DNA of 64,000 nucleotides, taken from the NCBI RefSeq assembly GCF_025466085.1, contig NZ_JANLOD010000074.1:1-64000 (forward strand), written 5' to 3'. This DNA comes from Pseudomonas sp. 14P_8.1_Bac3. Lineage in GTDB: Bacteria > Pseudomonadota > Gammaproteobacteria > Pseudomonadales > Pseudomonadaceae. The translations under genes were made by a program, and so were the position numbers. The notes under the pieces are model-generated. The model saw only the letters and a list, made by a program, of their open reading frames with translations. It had not been told where the DNA came from and searched no databases. This document shows, one piece after another, positions 17,939 to 29,044 of this stretch (positions within the stretch are counted from its first letter, which is position 1; each line of letters starts with the position of its first letter).

Positions 17939-18490
17939 TCAGGTAATGGCAGGCTGAGTCAGCGGCGGGATCGACTCGGAGCGCACGGGGTAGGCCTCGG
18001 TCCGCCGATCAGCGAAGAAGCATTCTAAGGTACGGCCCACCGTGCGGAAAGCCAGGTCGGACCATGGAATATCGACTTCGTCGAAAAGCGCTACTTCCAG
18101 GCTTTCGGGCCCGGCGGAAAAATCCAGGTCCACCAGTTCGGCGCGGAAGAACACGTGCACCTGACTGATGTGCGGGACATCGATCAACGTGTAGATGCTC
18201 AGGTTGCGCACCCGGGCGCAGGCCTCTTCAGCCGTTTCGCGAACGGCCGCCTGCTCGATGGTTTCACCGTTTTCCATGAAGCCGGCGGGCAGGGTCCAGT
18301 AACCGAGTCGCGGCTCGATGGCGCGGCGGCACAGCAACACTTTCGAGCCCCAGGTCGCCACGCAGCCGGCAACGATATTGGGGTTCTGGTAGTGAATCGT
18401 CTGACAGCTGTCACAGACAAATCGCAGGCGCGAGTCGCCTTCGGGAATGCGCTGGGTGACGGGCTTGCCGCACTGACTGCAGAATTTCAT
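17939..18490 (-). CDS. Nudix hydrolase with N-terminal zinc ribbon
   Basis: A 183-residue protein. The first 40 residues form a zinc ribbon with two CxxC pairs (FCSQCGKP and VCDSCQTIHYQNP), followed by a Nudix domain whose box reads GFMENGETIEQAAVRETAEEACA, keeping the catalytic REtaEE core. The ribbon and its spacing resemble NudC-type NADH/capped-RNA pyrophosphatases, but the NudC SQPWPFPxS motif is absent, so the substrate is open. The start at 18490 (MKFCSQCG) is preferred over an ATG 13 codons upstream because the ribbon then sits at the N-terminus. It is divergent from the next Nudix gene. Confidence 0.88.
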   Translation of the reverse strand: MKFCSQCGKPVTQRIPEGDSRLRFVCDSCQTIHYQNPNIVAGCVATWGSKVLLCRRAIEPRLGYWTLPAGFMENGETIEQAAVRETAEEACARVRNLSIYTLIDVPHISQVHVFFRAELVDLDFSAGPESLEVALFDEVDIPWSDLAFRTVGRTLECFFADRRTEAYPVRSESIPPLTQPAIT

Positions 18491-18648
18491 GCTTGGGTTC
18501 CTGGGTGCCGCGTCTATCTTTGCGTGCATCTTGGCGTGCGACGGTATCAGTCGGCAAGTTGTCGTTTAGCGACACGCGGCAGTTCGGGGGTTGGGCGGTC
18601 GGTGTGATTGGTGCATGATGCGAGGTAGCGAACAAATCGAGAAGACTC

Positions 18649-19248
18649 ATGCTGGACGAGCTACTGCATCGAGTAAGCAACCACACCCCACGCACACTGG
18701 AAACCGACAAGCGTTTCCCTGAGGCCGCGGTCCTGGTGCCCATCACCCGCAGTGATGAACCGGAACTGGTCCTGACCCTGCGCGCCAGCGGGCTCTCGAC
18801 CCATGGCGGCGAAGTCGCCTTTCCCGGAGGGCGGCGCGATCCCGAGGACCCGGACCTGATTTTCACCGCGCTGCGCGAAGCCGAGGAAGAAATCGGCTTG
18901 CCCCCGGGGCTGGTCGAGGTGATCGGCCCGCTGAGTCCGCTGATCTCGCTGCACGGGATCAAGGTCACCCCGTATGTGGGCGTGATCCCTGATTTCGTCG
19001 AGTACCGGGCCAACGATGCCGAAATTGCCGCGGTGTTCAGCGTGCCGCTGGAGTTTTTTCGCAAGGATCCGCGTGAGCACACCCATCGCATCGATTATCA
19101 GGGCCGCAGTTGGTACGTGCCGAGTTACCGTTACGGCGAGTACAAGATCTGGGGCCTGACCGCGATCATGATCGTCGAGTTGATCAACCTGCTCTACGAC
19201 GCCAAAATCAGCCTGCATCAGCCGCCCAAGAGTTTTATCAACACCTGA
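18649..19248 (+). CDS. CoA pyrophosphatase (Nudix)
   Basis: A 199-residue Nudix hydrolase of the CoA-diphosphatase subfamily, which splits CoA into 3',5'-ADP and 4'-phosphopantetheine. The subfamily motif upstream of the Nudix box is present (LTLRASGLSTHGGEVAFPGG), and the box itself continues through ALREAEEEIGL. The C-terminal WGLTAIMIVELINLL segment also fits. The gene is followed after 59 bases by a gamma-carbonic anhydrase gene on the same strand, a conserved order in pseudomonads. Confidence 0.92.
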   Translation: MLDELLHRVSNHTPRTLETDKRFPEAAVLVPITRSDEPELVLTLRASGLSTHGGEVAFPGGRRDPEDPDLIFTALREAEEEIGLPPGLVEVIGPLSPLISLHGIKVTPYVGVIPDFVEYRANDAEIAAVFSVPLEFFRKDPREHTHRIDYQGRSWYVPSYRYGEYKIWGLTAIMIVELINLLYDAKISLHQPPKSFINT

Positions 19249-19307
19249 AGCCATCGCTCGTATGGCGCGTTTTGCAAGTGAGCCGGCCTGGCCTTGAGGA
19301 CAATAAG

Positions 19308-19832
19308 ATGAAATACCGCCTGGGCGACGCCCGCGTCGAAACCCATCCGCAGAGCTGGGTCGCACCCAATGCCGTGCTGGTGGGCAAGGTCAAACTGGAA
19401 GAGGGCGCCAACGTCTGGTTCAACGCCGTGCTGCGTGGCGACAACGAACTGATCCTGATCGGCAAGAACAGCAACGTCCAGGACGGCACGGTGATGCACA
19501 CCGACATGGGCTACCCGCTGACCATCGGCACCGGCGTGACCATCGGCCACAACGCCATGCTCCACGGCTGCACCGTCGGTGATTACAGTCTGATCGGCAT
19601 CAACGCGGTCATCCTCAACGGCGCAAAAATCGGCAAGAACTGCATCATCGGCGCCAACTCGCTGATCGGCGAAGGCAAGGAAATTCCCGACGGCTCGCTG
19701 GTCATGGGCTCGCCCGGCAAGGTCGTGCGTGAACTGACCGAGCCGCAGAAGAAAATGCTCGAAGCCAGTGCCGCTCACTACGTGCATAACTCGCAGCGTT
19801 ATGCCCGGGATCTGGCCGAGCAGGAACAATGA
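19308..19832 (+). CDS. Gamma-carbonic anhydrase family protein
   Basis: A 174-residue left-handed beta-helix protein with hexapeptide repeats from about residue 15 to 130, including VLVGKVKLEEGANVWFNAVLRGD. The three zinc-ligand histidines of the family are at residues 64, 81 and 86 (MHTD and GHNAMLHG). It lacks the extended acidic loop of the archaeal Cam enzyme, so it belongs to the YrdA/PaaY-like group, where activity varies. The ATG at 19308 is used; a longer frame upstream overlaps the previous gene. It overlaps the DUF1289 gene by 4 bases. Confidence 0.93.
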   Translation: MKYRLGDARVETHPQSWVAPNAVLVGKVKLEEGANVWFNAVLRGDNELILIGKNSNVQDGTVMHTDMGYPLTIGTGVTIGHNAMLHGCTVGDYSLIGINAVILNGAKIGKNCIIGANSLIGEGKEIPDGSLVMGSPGKVVRELTEPQKKMLEASAAHYVHNSQRYARDLAEQEQ

Positions 19833-20041
19833 CCGCGCCCGAACCCCCGGTTCGCTCGCCCTGTGTGAACATCTGCGCGCTGGACGACGATGATATCTGC
19901 ACCGGGTGCCAGCGCACGGTGGCAGAAATCACCGGCTGGAGCCGGATGGACAATGATGAGCGGCGCAAAGTGTTGGGCTTGTGTCACGAACGGGCCAAGT
20001 CCAGCGGGTTGCTGTGGATGGTGGAAGCCAAAGGCAGGTAA
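19829..20041 (+). CDS. DUF1289 small cysteine-rich protein
   Basis: A 70-residue protein with the DUF1289 pattern: SPCVNICALDDDDICTGCQRT, in which four Cys residues could bind a metal, followed by a helix with WSRMDNDERRKVL. The ATGA overlap with the carbonic anhydrase gene shows translational coupling. Function is unknown. Confidence 0.9.
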   Translation: MTAPEPPVRSPCVNICALDDDDICTGCQRTVAEITGWSRMDNDERRKVLGLCHERAKSSGLLWMVEAKGR

Positions 20042-20046
20042 ACACC

Positions 20047-20062
20047 TGTGGGAGCGAGCCTG
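20047..20062. repeat. Truncated REP fragment
   Basis: Only the outer 16 bases tgtgggagcgagcctg of a REP arm remain, between the DUF1289 gene and the next gene; the inner half and partner arm are missing. Confidence 0.6.
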
Positions 20063-20100
20063 AAGTACCCTGCACACCCTATTTCCAAGTCTCCAAACCT

Positions 20101-20568
20101 ATGCTTTTCCTGATCGCCTACATCAGCAGCGTCGTGCTGATCAACTTCGCTTTCTCCACCGCGCCGCACCTGGACATCATCTGGTCCGCCTGGGGCGGAT
20201 TGGTGTTTGTGCTGCGCGACATGGTGCAAACCCGCTTCGGCCATGGCGCGATCGCGGCGATGCTGGCGGCGCTGGTGCTGTCGTATGTCACCTCCGATCC
20301 CTCCATCGCCCTGGCCAGCGCCACGGCGTTCGCGGTCTCCGAGTGCATCGACTGGCTGGTCTTCAGCGTCACCAGGCGTCCGCTGCACGACCGCCTGTGG
20401 ATAAGTTCGGCCCTGAGCATTCCCCTCGATACCTTCATCTTCTTTGGCATGATCGACGCGTTCACCCCGGCAGTGATCCTCACCGCCATGGCCTCGAAGT
20501 TCGCCGGTGTAACGGCCGTCTGGCTGATCATGGTTTGGCGCTTGCGCAAACAGGCCGTCGCCAGCTGA
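20101..20568 (+). CDS. VUT-family (YhhQ-like) membrane protein
   Basis: A 155-residue integral membrane protein with about five hydrophobic segments (near residues 1-20, 25-38, 50-70, 80-95 and 110-150). The pattern DxxxTRFGHGA followed by a SECIDWLVFSV helix resembles the vitamin-uptake/queuosine-precursor (preQ0) transporter family, though it is shorter than typical members of about 220 residues. The start at 20101 puts a hydrophobic helix at the N-terminus. No queuosine gene is nearby, so the substrate is not supported by context. It directly precedes purT. Confidence 0.75.
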   Translation: MLFLIAYISSVVLINFAFSTAPHLDIIWSAWGGLVFVLRDMVQTRFGHGAIAAMLAALVLSYVTSDPSIALASATAFAVSECIDWLVFSVTRRPLHDRLWISSALSIPLDTFIFFGMIDAFTPAVILTAMASKFAGVTAVWLIMVWRLRKQAVAS

Positions 20569-20668
20569 AGCCAAACCCTGCGGTTCATGTAAAATGCCGC
20601 GCTTTCTCCCCATGGGAAGCGCGCGAGCCGTCGCAACCCGAGATGATCCGCTCCTTTGAGGACCTGAG

Positions 20669-21850
20669 ATGACCCGTATCGGAACTCCATTGTCGCCAAC
20701 CGCGACCCGCGTATTGATGTGTGGCTGTGGTGAGTTGGGCAAGGAAGTGGTGATCGAGCTGCAACGCCTGGGCGTTGAAGTGATTGCCGTGGATCGCTAC
20801 GCCAACGCGCCGGCCATGCAGGTTGCCCATCGCAGCCACGTGATCAACATGCTCGACGGCGCGGCCCTGCGTGCAGTGATCGAAGCCGAAAAGCCGCACT
20901 TCATCGTGCCGGAGATCGAAGCCATCGCGACCGCGACCCTGGTCGAGCTGGAAGCCGAAGGCTTCACCGTGATCCCGACCGCGCGGGCCACGCAACTGAC
21001 CATGAACCGTGAAGGCATCCGTCGCCTGGCCGCCGAAGAGCTGGACCTGCCGACCTCGCCCTACCATTTCGCCGACACCTTCGAGGACTACAGCAAAGCC
21101 GTCGAGGACCTGGGTTTCCCGTGCGTGGTCAAGCCGGTGATGAGTTCTTCGGGCAAAGGCCAGAGCCTGCTGCGCAGCGCCGACGAGGTGAAAGCCGCGT
21201 GGGATTACGCGCAGGAAGGCGGGCGCGCCGGTAAAGGTCGGGTAATCGTCGAGGGCTTCATCGACTTCGATTACGAAATCACCTTGCTCACCGTGCGCCA
21301 CGCTGGCGGCACGACGTTCTGCGCGCCGGTCGGTCACCGTCAGGAGAAGGGCGACTACCAGGAATCCTGGCAGCCACAAGCCATGAGCCCGGTTGCCCTG
21401 GCGGAATCCGAGCGGGTGGCCAAAGCGGTCACCGAGGCGCTGGGCGGTCGCGGTCTGTTTGGTGTCGAGTTATTTATCAAAGGCGATCAGGTGTGGTTCA
21501 GCGAAGTCTCGCCGCGCCCGCATGACACGGGTCTGGTGACCCTGATTTCCCAAGACCTTTCGCAGTTTGCGCTGCACGCGCGGGCGATCCTCGGCCTGCC
21601 GATTCCGCTGATTCGCCAGTTCGGGCCGTCGGCCTCGGCGGTGATTCTGGTGGAAGGGCAGTCGACCCAGACGGCGTTCGCCAACCTGGGCGCTGCGTTG
21701 AGCGAACCGGACACGGCGTTGCGCCTGTTCGGCAAGCCTGAAGTGAACGGTCAGCGTCGGATGGGCGTGGCGTTGGCGCGGGATGAGTCGATTGAAGCGG
21801 CTCGCGCAAAGGCGACCCGTGCTTCGAAGGCGGTCGTAGTCGAGCTGTAA
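20669..21850 (+). CDS. purT: Formate-dependent GAR transformylase
   Basis: PurT (393 residues) forms FGAR from GAR, formate and ATP, an alternative to folate-dependent PurN in purine synthesis. It is an ATP-grasp protein: the N-terminal nucleotide-like fold has VLMCGCGELGKEVVIELQRLG, the ATP-grasp part includes PCVVKPVMSSSGKGQS and VEGFIDFDYEITLLTVR, and the metal-binding region contains FGVELFI and EVSPRPHDTG. A possible -10 (TAAAAT, 20590-20595) lies upstream. A REPIN follows. Confidence 0.96.
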   Translation: MTRIGTPLSPTATRVLMCGCGELGKEVVIELQRLGVEVIAVDRYANAPAMQVAHRSHVINMLDGAALRAVIEAEKPHFIVPEIEAIATATLVELEAEGFTVIPTARATQLTMNREGIRRLAAEELDLPTSPYHFADTFEDYSKAVEDLGFPCVVKPVMSSSGKGQSLLRSADEVKAAWDYAQEGGRAGKGRVIVEGFIDFDYEITLLTVRHAGGTTFCAPVGHRQEKGDYQESWQPQAMSPVALAESERVAKAVTEALGGRGLFGVELFIKGDQVWFSEVSPRPHDTGLVTLISQDLSQFALHARAILGLPIPLIRQFGPSASAVILVEGQSTQTAFANLGAALSEPDTALRLFGKPEVNGQRRMGVALARDESIEAARAKATRASKAVVVEL

Positions 21851-21858
21851 CGATGTAT

Positions 21859-21960
21859 CTGTAGGAGCGAGCATGCTCGCGATGGTGGATCAGACACCGC
21901 GGGGTGTCTGACGGCCAGCGTCATCGTTAACGCCCATCGCGGACAAGTCCGCTCCTACAG
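21859..21960. repeat. REPIN after purT
   Basis: Arms begin ctgtaggagcgagc (21859) and end gtccgctcctacag (21960). The right arm has drifted (ggacaagtccgc instead of gagcaagctcgc). Confidence 0.82.
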
Positions 21961-21975
21961 GGTGGTCACGCTGTA

Positions 21976-22005
21976 CCTGTGGGAGCTGGCTTGCCAGCGA
22001 TGGCG
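21976..22005. repeat. Single REP of a different subtype
   Basis: Contains gggagctggcttgccagcga followed by tggcg, an internally palindromic core unlike the REPIN just before it. It lies at the 3' end of the convergent MFS gene. Confidence 0.65.
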
Positions 22006-22010
22006 ATTTG

Positions 22011-23327
22011 TCAGGCCACCCGATTCAGATCGTTATGCCGCGTCTCTTTCAGGCACAGCACTGCGATCAGGCTCAACACCGCCGCCCCCGACACATACCC
22101 GCCGACATAACTCAAACCGCCCATCGCCACCAGCTTCTGCGCGAAGAACGGCGCCGCCGAGGCGCCGACAATGCCGCCCAGGTTGTAGGCCGCTGACGCG
22201 CCGGTGTAACGCACGTGCGTCGGAAACAGCTCCGGCAGCAGTGCCCCCATCGGGGCGAACGTCACGCCCATCAGAAACAGCTCGATGCACAGGAACAGCG
22301 CCACGCTCCAGGTTGAACCCTGGGTCAGCAGCGGCTCCATCAAGAAACCGGACAGAATCGCCAGCACGCCACCGATGATCAGCACCGGTTTACGCCCGTA
22401 ACGGTCACTGGCCCACGCCGATAGCGGCGTGGCGGCGGCCATGAACAGCACCGCGAAGCACAGCAGGCCGAGGAAGGTTTCGCGGGTGTAGCCAAGCGTC
22501 GAAACGCCGTAACTCAGGGAAAACACGGTCGAGATGTAGAACAGCGCATAGCACACCACCATCGACCCGGCCCCCAGCAAAACGGGCGCCCAGTATTGGC
22601 TGAACAGCTCGACCAGAGGAATCTTCACGCGTTCCTGGCGCGCCATGGCGTTGGCGAAGACGGGGGTTTCGTGAAGTTTCAAGCGTACATACAAACCGAC
22701 CATCACCAGCACCGCGCTGAGCAGGAACGGGATGCGCCAGCCCCACGAGCGAAACTGCTGGTCATCCAGCGTCATCGCCAGTGTCAGAAACAGGCCGTTG
22801 GCAGCGAGGAAACCAATCGAAGGACCGAGCTGCGGGAACATGCCGAACCAGGCGCGTTTGCCCTTGGGCGCATTTTCCGTCGCCAGCAAAGCCGCGCCGC
22901 CCCATTCGCCGCCCAGGCCCAGGCCTTGGCCGAAACGCAACACGCAAAGCAGGATCGGCGCCCAGGCGCCAATGGCGTCATAACCCGGTAGCACGCCGAT
23001 CAGCGTGGTGCAGACGCCCATCAGCAGCAGCGAGGCGACCAGCGTCGATTTACGTCCGATGCGGTCACCGAAGTGACCAAACAACGCCGAGCCCAGTGGC
23101 CGGGCGAGGAACGCGATACCAAACGTGAGAAACGCCGAGAGCATCTGGGCGGTGCCGGAAGTCTGCGGAAAGAACACCGGACCGATCACCAGCGCCGCGG
23201 CCGTGGCGTACACGTAGAAGTCGTAGAACTCGATGGCGGTGCCGATGAAACTCGCGGTCGCCACGCGGGTGGCGGAGTTCGTCGGTTGCGCAGGCGTGGT
23301 TTCGGTATAGGTCGAGCTGGTCGTCAT
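22011..23327 (-). CDS. MFS transporter, metabolite:H+ symporter type
   Basis: A 438-residue, 12-helix major facilitator protein. Motifs of the MHS subgroup (ProP, KgtP, ShiA relatives) are clear: ASFIGTAIEFYDFYVYATAAAL in helix 1, ARPLGSALFGHFGDRIGRKS in the helix 2-3 loop, GLGLGGEWGGAALLATENAP in helix 4 and DRYGRKP in the second half. It probably imports an organic acid, betaine or similar solute; the substrate cannot be read. The start at 23327 is chosen over a start 7 codons earlier. It stands alone between purT and the corC-like gene. Confidence 0.9.
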   Translation of the reverse strand: MTTSSTYTETTPAQPTNSATRVATASFIGTAIEFYDFYVYATAAALVIGPVFFPQTSGTAQMLSAFLTFGIAFLARPLGSALFGHFGDRIGRKSTLVASLLLMGVCTTLIGVLPGYDAIGAWAPILLCVLRFGQGLGLGGEWGGAALLATENAPKGKRAWFGMFPQLGPSIGFLAANGLFLTLAMTLDDQQFRSWGWRIPFLLSAVLVMVGLYVRLKLHETPVFANAMARQERVKIPLVELFSQYWAPVLLGAGSMVVCYALFYISTVFSLSYGVSTLGYTRETFLGLLCFAVLFMAAATPLSAWASDRYGRKPVLIIGGVLAILSGFLMEPLLTQGSTWSVALFLCIELFLMGVTFAPMGALLPELFPTHVRYTGASAAYNLGGIVGASAAPFFAQKLVAMGGLSYVGGYVSGAAVLSLIAVLCLKETRHNDLNRVA

Positions 23328-23478
23328 GCGGTTATCCCTGACAGTCATATGCCCCAGTGGAGCGAGTTTTTATGGTCGAACACCCAGGGATGTGGGTTTA
23401 ACGCGGGGTGCGGGTAGCACGGGGTGGGGCAGGGCTTGGGTAAGCGGAATCGATTATGCCACGGTCGTTGTCGCGATT

Positions 23479-23539
23479 TGTAGGTGCGGCCGGGCGGCCT
23501 TCTGTTTGGAGCGCATCGCCAGCAAGCCGGGTCCTACAG
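23479..23539. repeat. Decayed REPIN
   Basis: Ends tgtaggtgcgg and gggtcctacag are still recognisable, but the centre no longer matches intact arms. It lies in the gap between two minus-strand genes. Confidence 0.45.
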
Positions 23540-23548
23540 GGCCGGATG

Positions 23549-24784
<1,236 letters not shown>

Positions 24785-24796
24785 TGATGCCGCCCG

Positions 24797-25609
24797 TCAG
24801 ATGTGCAGGATGTATTCACGGACCAGCTTGCTGCCGAAATACGCCAGCATCAGCAGGCAGAAACCGGCGAGGGTCCAGCGAATGGCCTTGTGTCCGCGCC
24901 AGCCGAGGTGGTTACGGCCCCAGAGCAGCACGCTGAAGACGATCCAGGCCAGGCACGCCAGCAGGGTCTTGTGCACCAGGTGCTGGGCGAACAGGTTGTC
25001 GACGAACAGCCAGCCGGAAATCAACGACAACGACAACAGGGTCCAGCCGGCCCAGAGGAAGCCGAACAGCAGGCTTTCCATGGTTTGCAGCGGCGGGAAA
25101 TTCTTGATCAGGCCGGACGGATGCTTGTGCTTGAGCTGATGGTCCTGGACCAGCAGCAGCAAGGCCTGGAACACCGCGATGGTGAACATGCCATAGGCGA
25201 GGATCGACAGCAGGATGTGGGCGAGAATGCCCGGTTCTTCATCGATGATCTGCACGGTGCCGGCGGGGGCGAACTGCGCCAACAGCACGGTCGCCAGGCC
25301 CAGCGGGAACAGCAATACCAGCAGGTTCTCCACCGGAATCCGCGAGCAGGCCAGCAGGGTCAGGGCGATGACCGCTGCAGCAATCAGGCTGGCGGCACTG
25401 AAGAAGTCCAGGCCCAGGCCGATCGGCGTCAACAGGTGAGTGAACAGGCTGGCGCTGTGAGCCAGGACGGCCAGCACGCCGAGCGTGACCAGCAGGCGCT
25501 TGTTCGCCTTGGCGCCGGAGGCCAGGCGGGTGCCTTGGTAGATAGTCGCAGCGGCATACAAGCAGGCGGCGGCGAGAGTGGTGAGCAAACTGGGTGACAA
25601 GGGGAGCAT
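24797..25609 (-). CDS. CcsA/YpjD-like inner-membrane protein
   Basis: A 270-residue protein with about eight membrane helices and the cytochrome c assembly (CcsA/CcmF-type) pattern, including GILAHILLSILAYGMF, where conserved His residues would bind haem in CcsA; the tryptophan-rich WWD loop of true CcsA is not seen. It matches the YpjD-like protein found beside ffh in many gamma-proteobacteria, whose function is unsettled. The start at 25609 (MLPLSPSLL) is used; the frame upstream to 25768 has no membrane or family character. Confidence 0.88.
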   Translation of the reverse strand: MLPLSPSLLTTLAAACLYAAATIYQGTRLASGAKANKRLLVTLGVLAVLAHSASLFTHLLTPIGLGLDFFSAASLIAAAVIALTLLACSRIPVENLLVLLFPLGLATVLLAQFAPAGTVQIIDEEPGILAHILLSILAYGMFTIAVFQALLLLVQDHQLKHKHPSGLIKNFPPLQTMESLLFGFLWAGWTLLSLSLISGWLFVDNLFAQHLVHKTLLACLAWIVFSVLLWGRNHLGWRGHKAIRWTLAGFCLLMLAYFGSKLVREYILHI

Positions 25610-25701
25610 AAATCCTGTTAGGCAAGCCCGAAAGGCGCTGAGTTTGGCATAGAACCCACGCGGCACGAAAGTGCGAGGTGTCCGCCAGACGCAGTCTTCG
25701 C

Positions 25702-25707
25702 TATAAT
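25702..25707 (+). promoter_or_regulatory. Probable -10 box of ffh promoter
   Basis: A perfect TATAAT about 98 bases before ffh, in the divergent gap with the CcsA-like gene. No good -35 lies at 16-18 bases upstream, so activation or a weak -35 would be needed. Confidence 0.4.
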
Positions 25708-25804
25708 CCGCGACCTGCCCACGCCGCAGGCTCGCCGAGCACATGTTGATTCCGGTCTGGGCCGCCATTATCCCGGTCTACACAGGGCCTGAAAGGATCG
25801 CGCA

Positions 25805-27181
<1,377 letters not shown>

Positions 27182-27338
27182 TGCCCTGTCACAGGGCAGC
27201 AGAATCCGCGCCGGTCATCGCACCGGCGCAGACCCGCAGGGAAGCGGGATCTCCAGCAAACCCGCACATGGCGGGAGCTGACTGGCCGTTTTCAACGACG
27301 GCTCTATAGCAAATCTGGATGGCGGCCGATAGACCGCC
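27182..27338 (+). other. Hairpin-rich gap between ffh and rpsP
   Basis: Three inverted repeats follow the ffh stop: tgccctgt/acagggca at 27182-27198, gcgccggt/accggcgc at 27208-27229, and ggcgg/ccgcc at about 27321-27338. None has a T-run, so they are not standard terminators. No gene is visible here. Confidence 0.45.
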
Positions 27339-27350
27339 GGAAAAAGTCAT

Positions 27351-27378
27351 TTGCAAAAGTCCGGATATTCCTTAGAAT
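27351..27378 (+). promoter_or_regulatory. Probable promoter of rpsP operon
   Basis: TTGCAA at 27351-27356 and TAGAAT at 27373-27378, separated by 16 bases, about 72 bases before rpsP. A GC-rich stretch follows the -10, as expected for growth-rate-controlled ribosomal promoters. Confidence 0.5.
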
Positions 27379-27450
27379 ATGCGGCCTTTCGGGCACCTAT
27401 GCCCGCTGTGCCTTTAGATTTGCAGCACCGACTACAGGAACGATGTTCAC

Positions 27451-27702
27451 ATGCTAACAATCCGTCTTGCCCTTGGCGGCTCCAAAAAGCGCCCGTTTTA
27501 CCACTTGACCGTAACCGACAGCCGCAACCCGCGCGACGGTTCGCACAAGGAACAGGTTGGTTTCTTCAACCCTGTTGCTCGTGGTCAGGAAGTTCGTCTG
27601 TCCGTGAACCAAGAGCGCGTAGCCTACTGGCTGAGCGTTGGTGCACAACCTTCTGAGCGCGTTGCTCAGTTGTTGAAGGAATCTGCTAAGGCTGCGGCCT
27701 GA
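27451..27702 (+). CDS. rpsP: 30S ribosomal protein S16
   Basis: S16 (83 residues) of the small ribosomal subunit. The whole chain follows the family: MLTIRLALGGSKKRPFYHLTVTDSR, then GSHKEQVGFFNP, then a C-terminal VGAQPSERVAQLLK. It is the first gene of the rpsP-rimM-trmD-rplS operon; rimM starts 5 bases after its stop. Confidence 0.97.
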   Translation: MLTIRLALGGSKKRPFYHLTVTDSRNPRDGSHKEQVGFFNPVARGQEVRLSVNQERVAYWLSVGAQPSERVAQLLKESAKAAA

Positions 27703-27707
27703 GCAAT

Positions 27708-28244
27708 ATGAACGCGACGCCAGCTGTTGCCGATGATTTGATCGTTATTGGCAAAATTTATTCTGTTCATGGCGTTCGCGGCGAAGTGAAGGTGTATTCC
27801 TTTACTGATCCAATCAAGAACCTGCTGGACTACAAAACCTGGACGCTCAAGCGTGACGGCAATGTAAAGCAGGTAGAGCTGGTCAGCGGACGCGGGAATG
27901 ACAAATTCCTGGTCGCGAAGCTCAAGGACCTCGATGATCGTGAAGAAGCTCGTCTTCTGGCCGGTTATGAGATCTGTGTGCCACGCAACCTGTTCCCTGA
28001 ACTGACCGACGGCGAGTACTACTGGTACCAGCTGGAAGGTCTCAAGGTCATCGATACCCTCGGGCAACTGTTCGGGAAGATCGATCACCTGTTAGAGACT
28101 GGCTCGAACGATGTCATGGTGGTCAAGCCTTGCGCTGGCAGCCTGGATGATCGCGAACGCCTGTTGCCCTATACGGAGCAATGCGTGTTGGCCGTCGACC
28201 TTGCCGCAGGCGAGATGAAGGTGGATTGGGACGCGGATTTCTAA
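27708..28244 (+). CDS. rimM: 16S rRNA maturation factor RimM
   Basis: RimM (178 residues) assists assembly of the 30S head and binds S19. The N-terminal barrel starts VIGKIYSVHGVRGEVKVYSFTD, and the C-terminal PRC-barrel domain contains DGEYYWYQLEGLKV. It sits in the standard place between rpsP and trmD, with 2 bases before the trmD start. Confidence 0.96.
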   Translation: MNATPAVADDLIVIGKIYSVHGVRGEVKVYSFTDPIKNLLDYKTWTLKRDGNVKQVELVSGRGNDKFLVAKLKDLDDREEARLLAGYEICVPRNLFPELTDGEYYWYQLEGLKVIDTLGQLFGKIDHLLETGSNDVMVVKPCAGSLDDRERLLPYTEQCVLAVDLAAGEMKVDWDADF

Positions 28245-28246
28245 GC

Positions 28247-28999
28247 GTGGCTAACTTGCGCGTAGAAGTGATCAGTTTGTTTCCCGAGATGTTCTCCGCC
28301 ATCAGCGAGTACGGCATCACCAGTCGGGCGGTGAAACAGGGGCTGTTGCAGCTCACCTGTTGGAATCCGCGAGACTACACGACGGATCGACATCACACTG
28401 TGGACGATCGCCCATTTGGCGGTGGTCCGGGCATGGTGATGAAGATCAAGCCCCTGGAAGATGCTCTGGTTCAGGCCAAGGCAGCAGCCGGGGAGGCGGC
28501 GAAGGTGATTTACCTGTCCCCCCAAGGCCGTCAACTGACTCAGTCGGCGGTACGCAAGTTGGCGAATCTGGATGCATTGATCCTGATTGCCGGCCGTTAT
28601 GAAGGCATTGACGAGCGTTTCATTGAAGCTCATGTCGATGAAGAGTGGTCGATTGGCGACTATGTACTGTCTGGCGGCGAGCTGCCGGCGATGGTCCTGA
28701 TCGATGCGGTTACACGACTGCTGCCTGGAGCTTTAGGGCATGCGGACTCCGCCGAGGAAGATTCCTTTACGGATGGTTTGCTGGATTGCCCGCACTACAC
28801 CCGACCGGAGGTGTATGCGGATCAGCGTGTTCCCGACGTATTGCTAAGTGGCAATCACGCGCACATCCGGCGTTGGCGTTTACAGCAGTCCCTTGGTAGG
28901 ACCTTTGAACGACGCGCCGATCTTCTGGAAAGCCGCTCGCTTTCTGGAGAAGAGAAGAAGCTGCTCGAGGAATACATCCGCGAGCGGGACGATAGTTAA
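28247..28999 (+). CDS. trmD: tRNA (guanine-N1)-methyltransferase
   Basis: TrmD (250 residues) methylates G37 next to the anticodon using SAM, preventing +1 frameshifts. It is a SPOUT methyltransferase: VEVISLFPEMFSAISEYG opens it, the SAM knot has IAGRYEGIDERF and SIGDYVLSGGELPA, and the C-terminal domain includes PHYTRPEVYADQRVPDVLLSGNH. The GTG at 28247 is chosen because VANLRVEVIS matches the family start; the open frame upstream overlaps rimM. Confidence 0.97.
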   Translation: MANLRVEVISLFPEMFSAISEYGITSRAVKQGLLQLTCWNPRDYTTDRHHTVDDRPFGGGPGMVMKIKPLEDALVQAKAAAGEAAKVIYLSPQGRQLTQSAVRKLANLDALILIAGRYEGIDERFIEAHVDEEWSIGDYVLSGGELPAMVLIDAVTRLLPGALGHADSAEEDSFTDGLLDCPHYTRPEVYADQRVPDVLLSGNHAHIRRWRLQQSLGRTFERRADLLESRSLSGEEKKLLEEYIRERDDS

Positions 29000-29044
29000 C
29001 AACGTATCGATGGTAGATCCGACGATTTACCTTAGGAGCACAGC

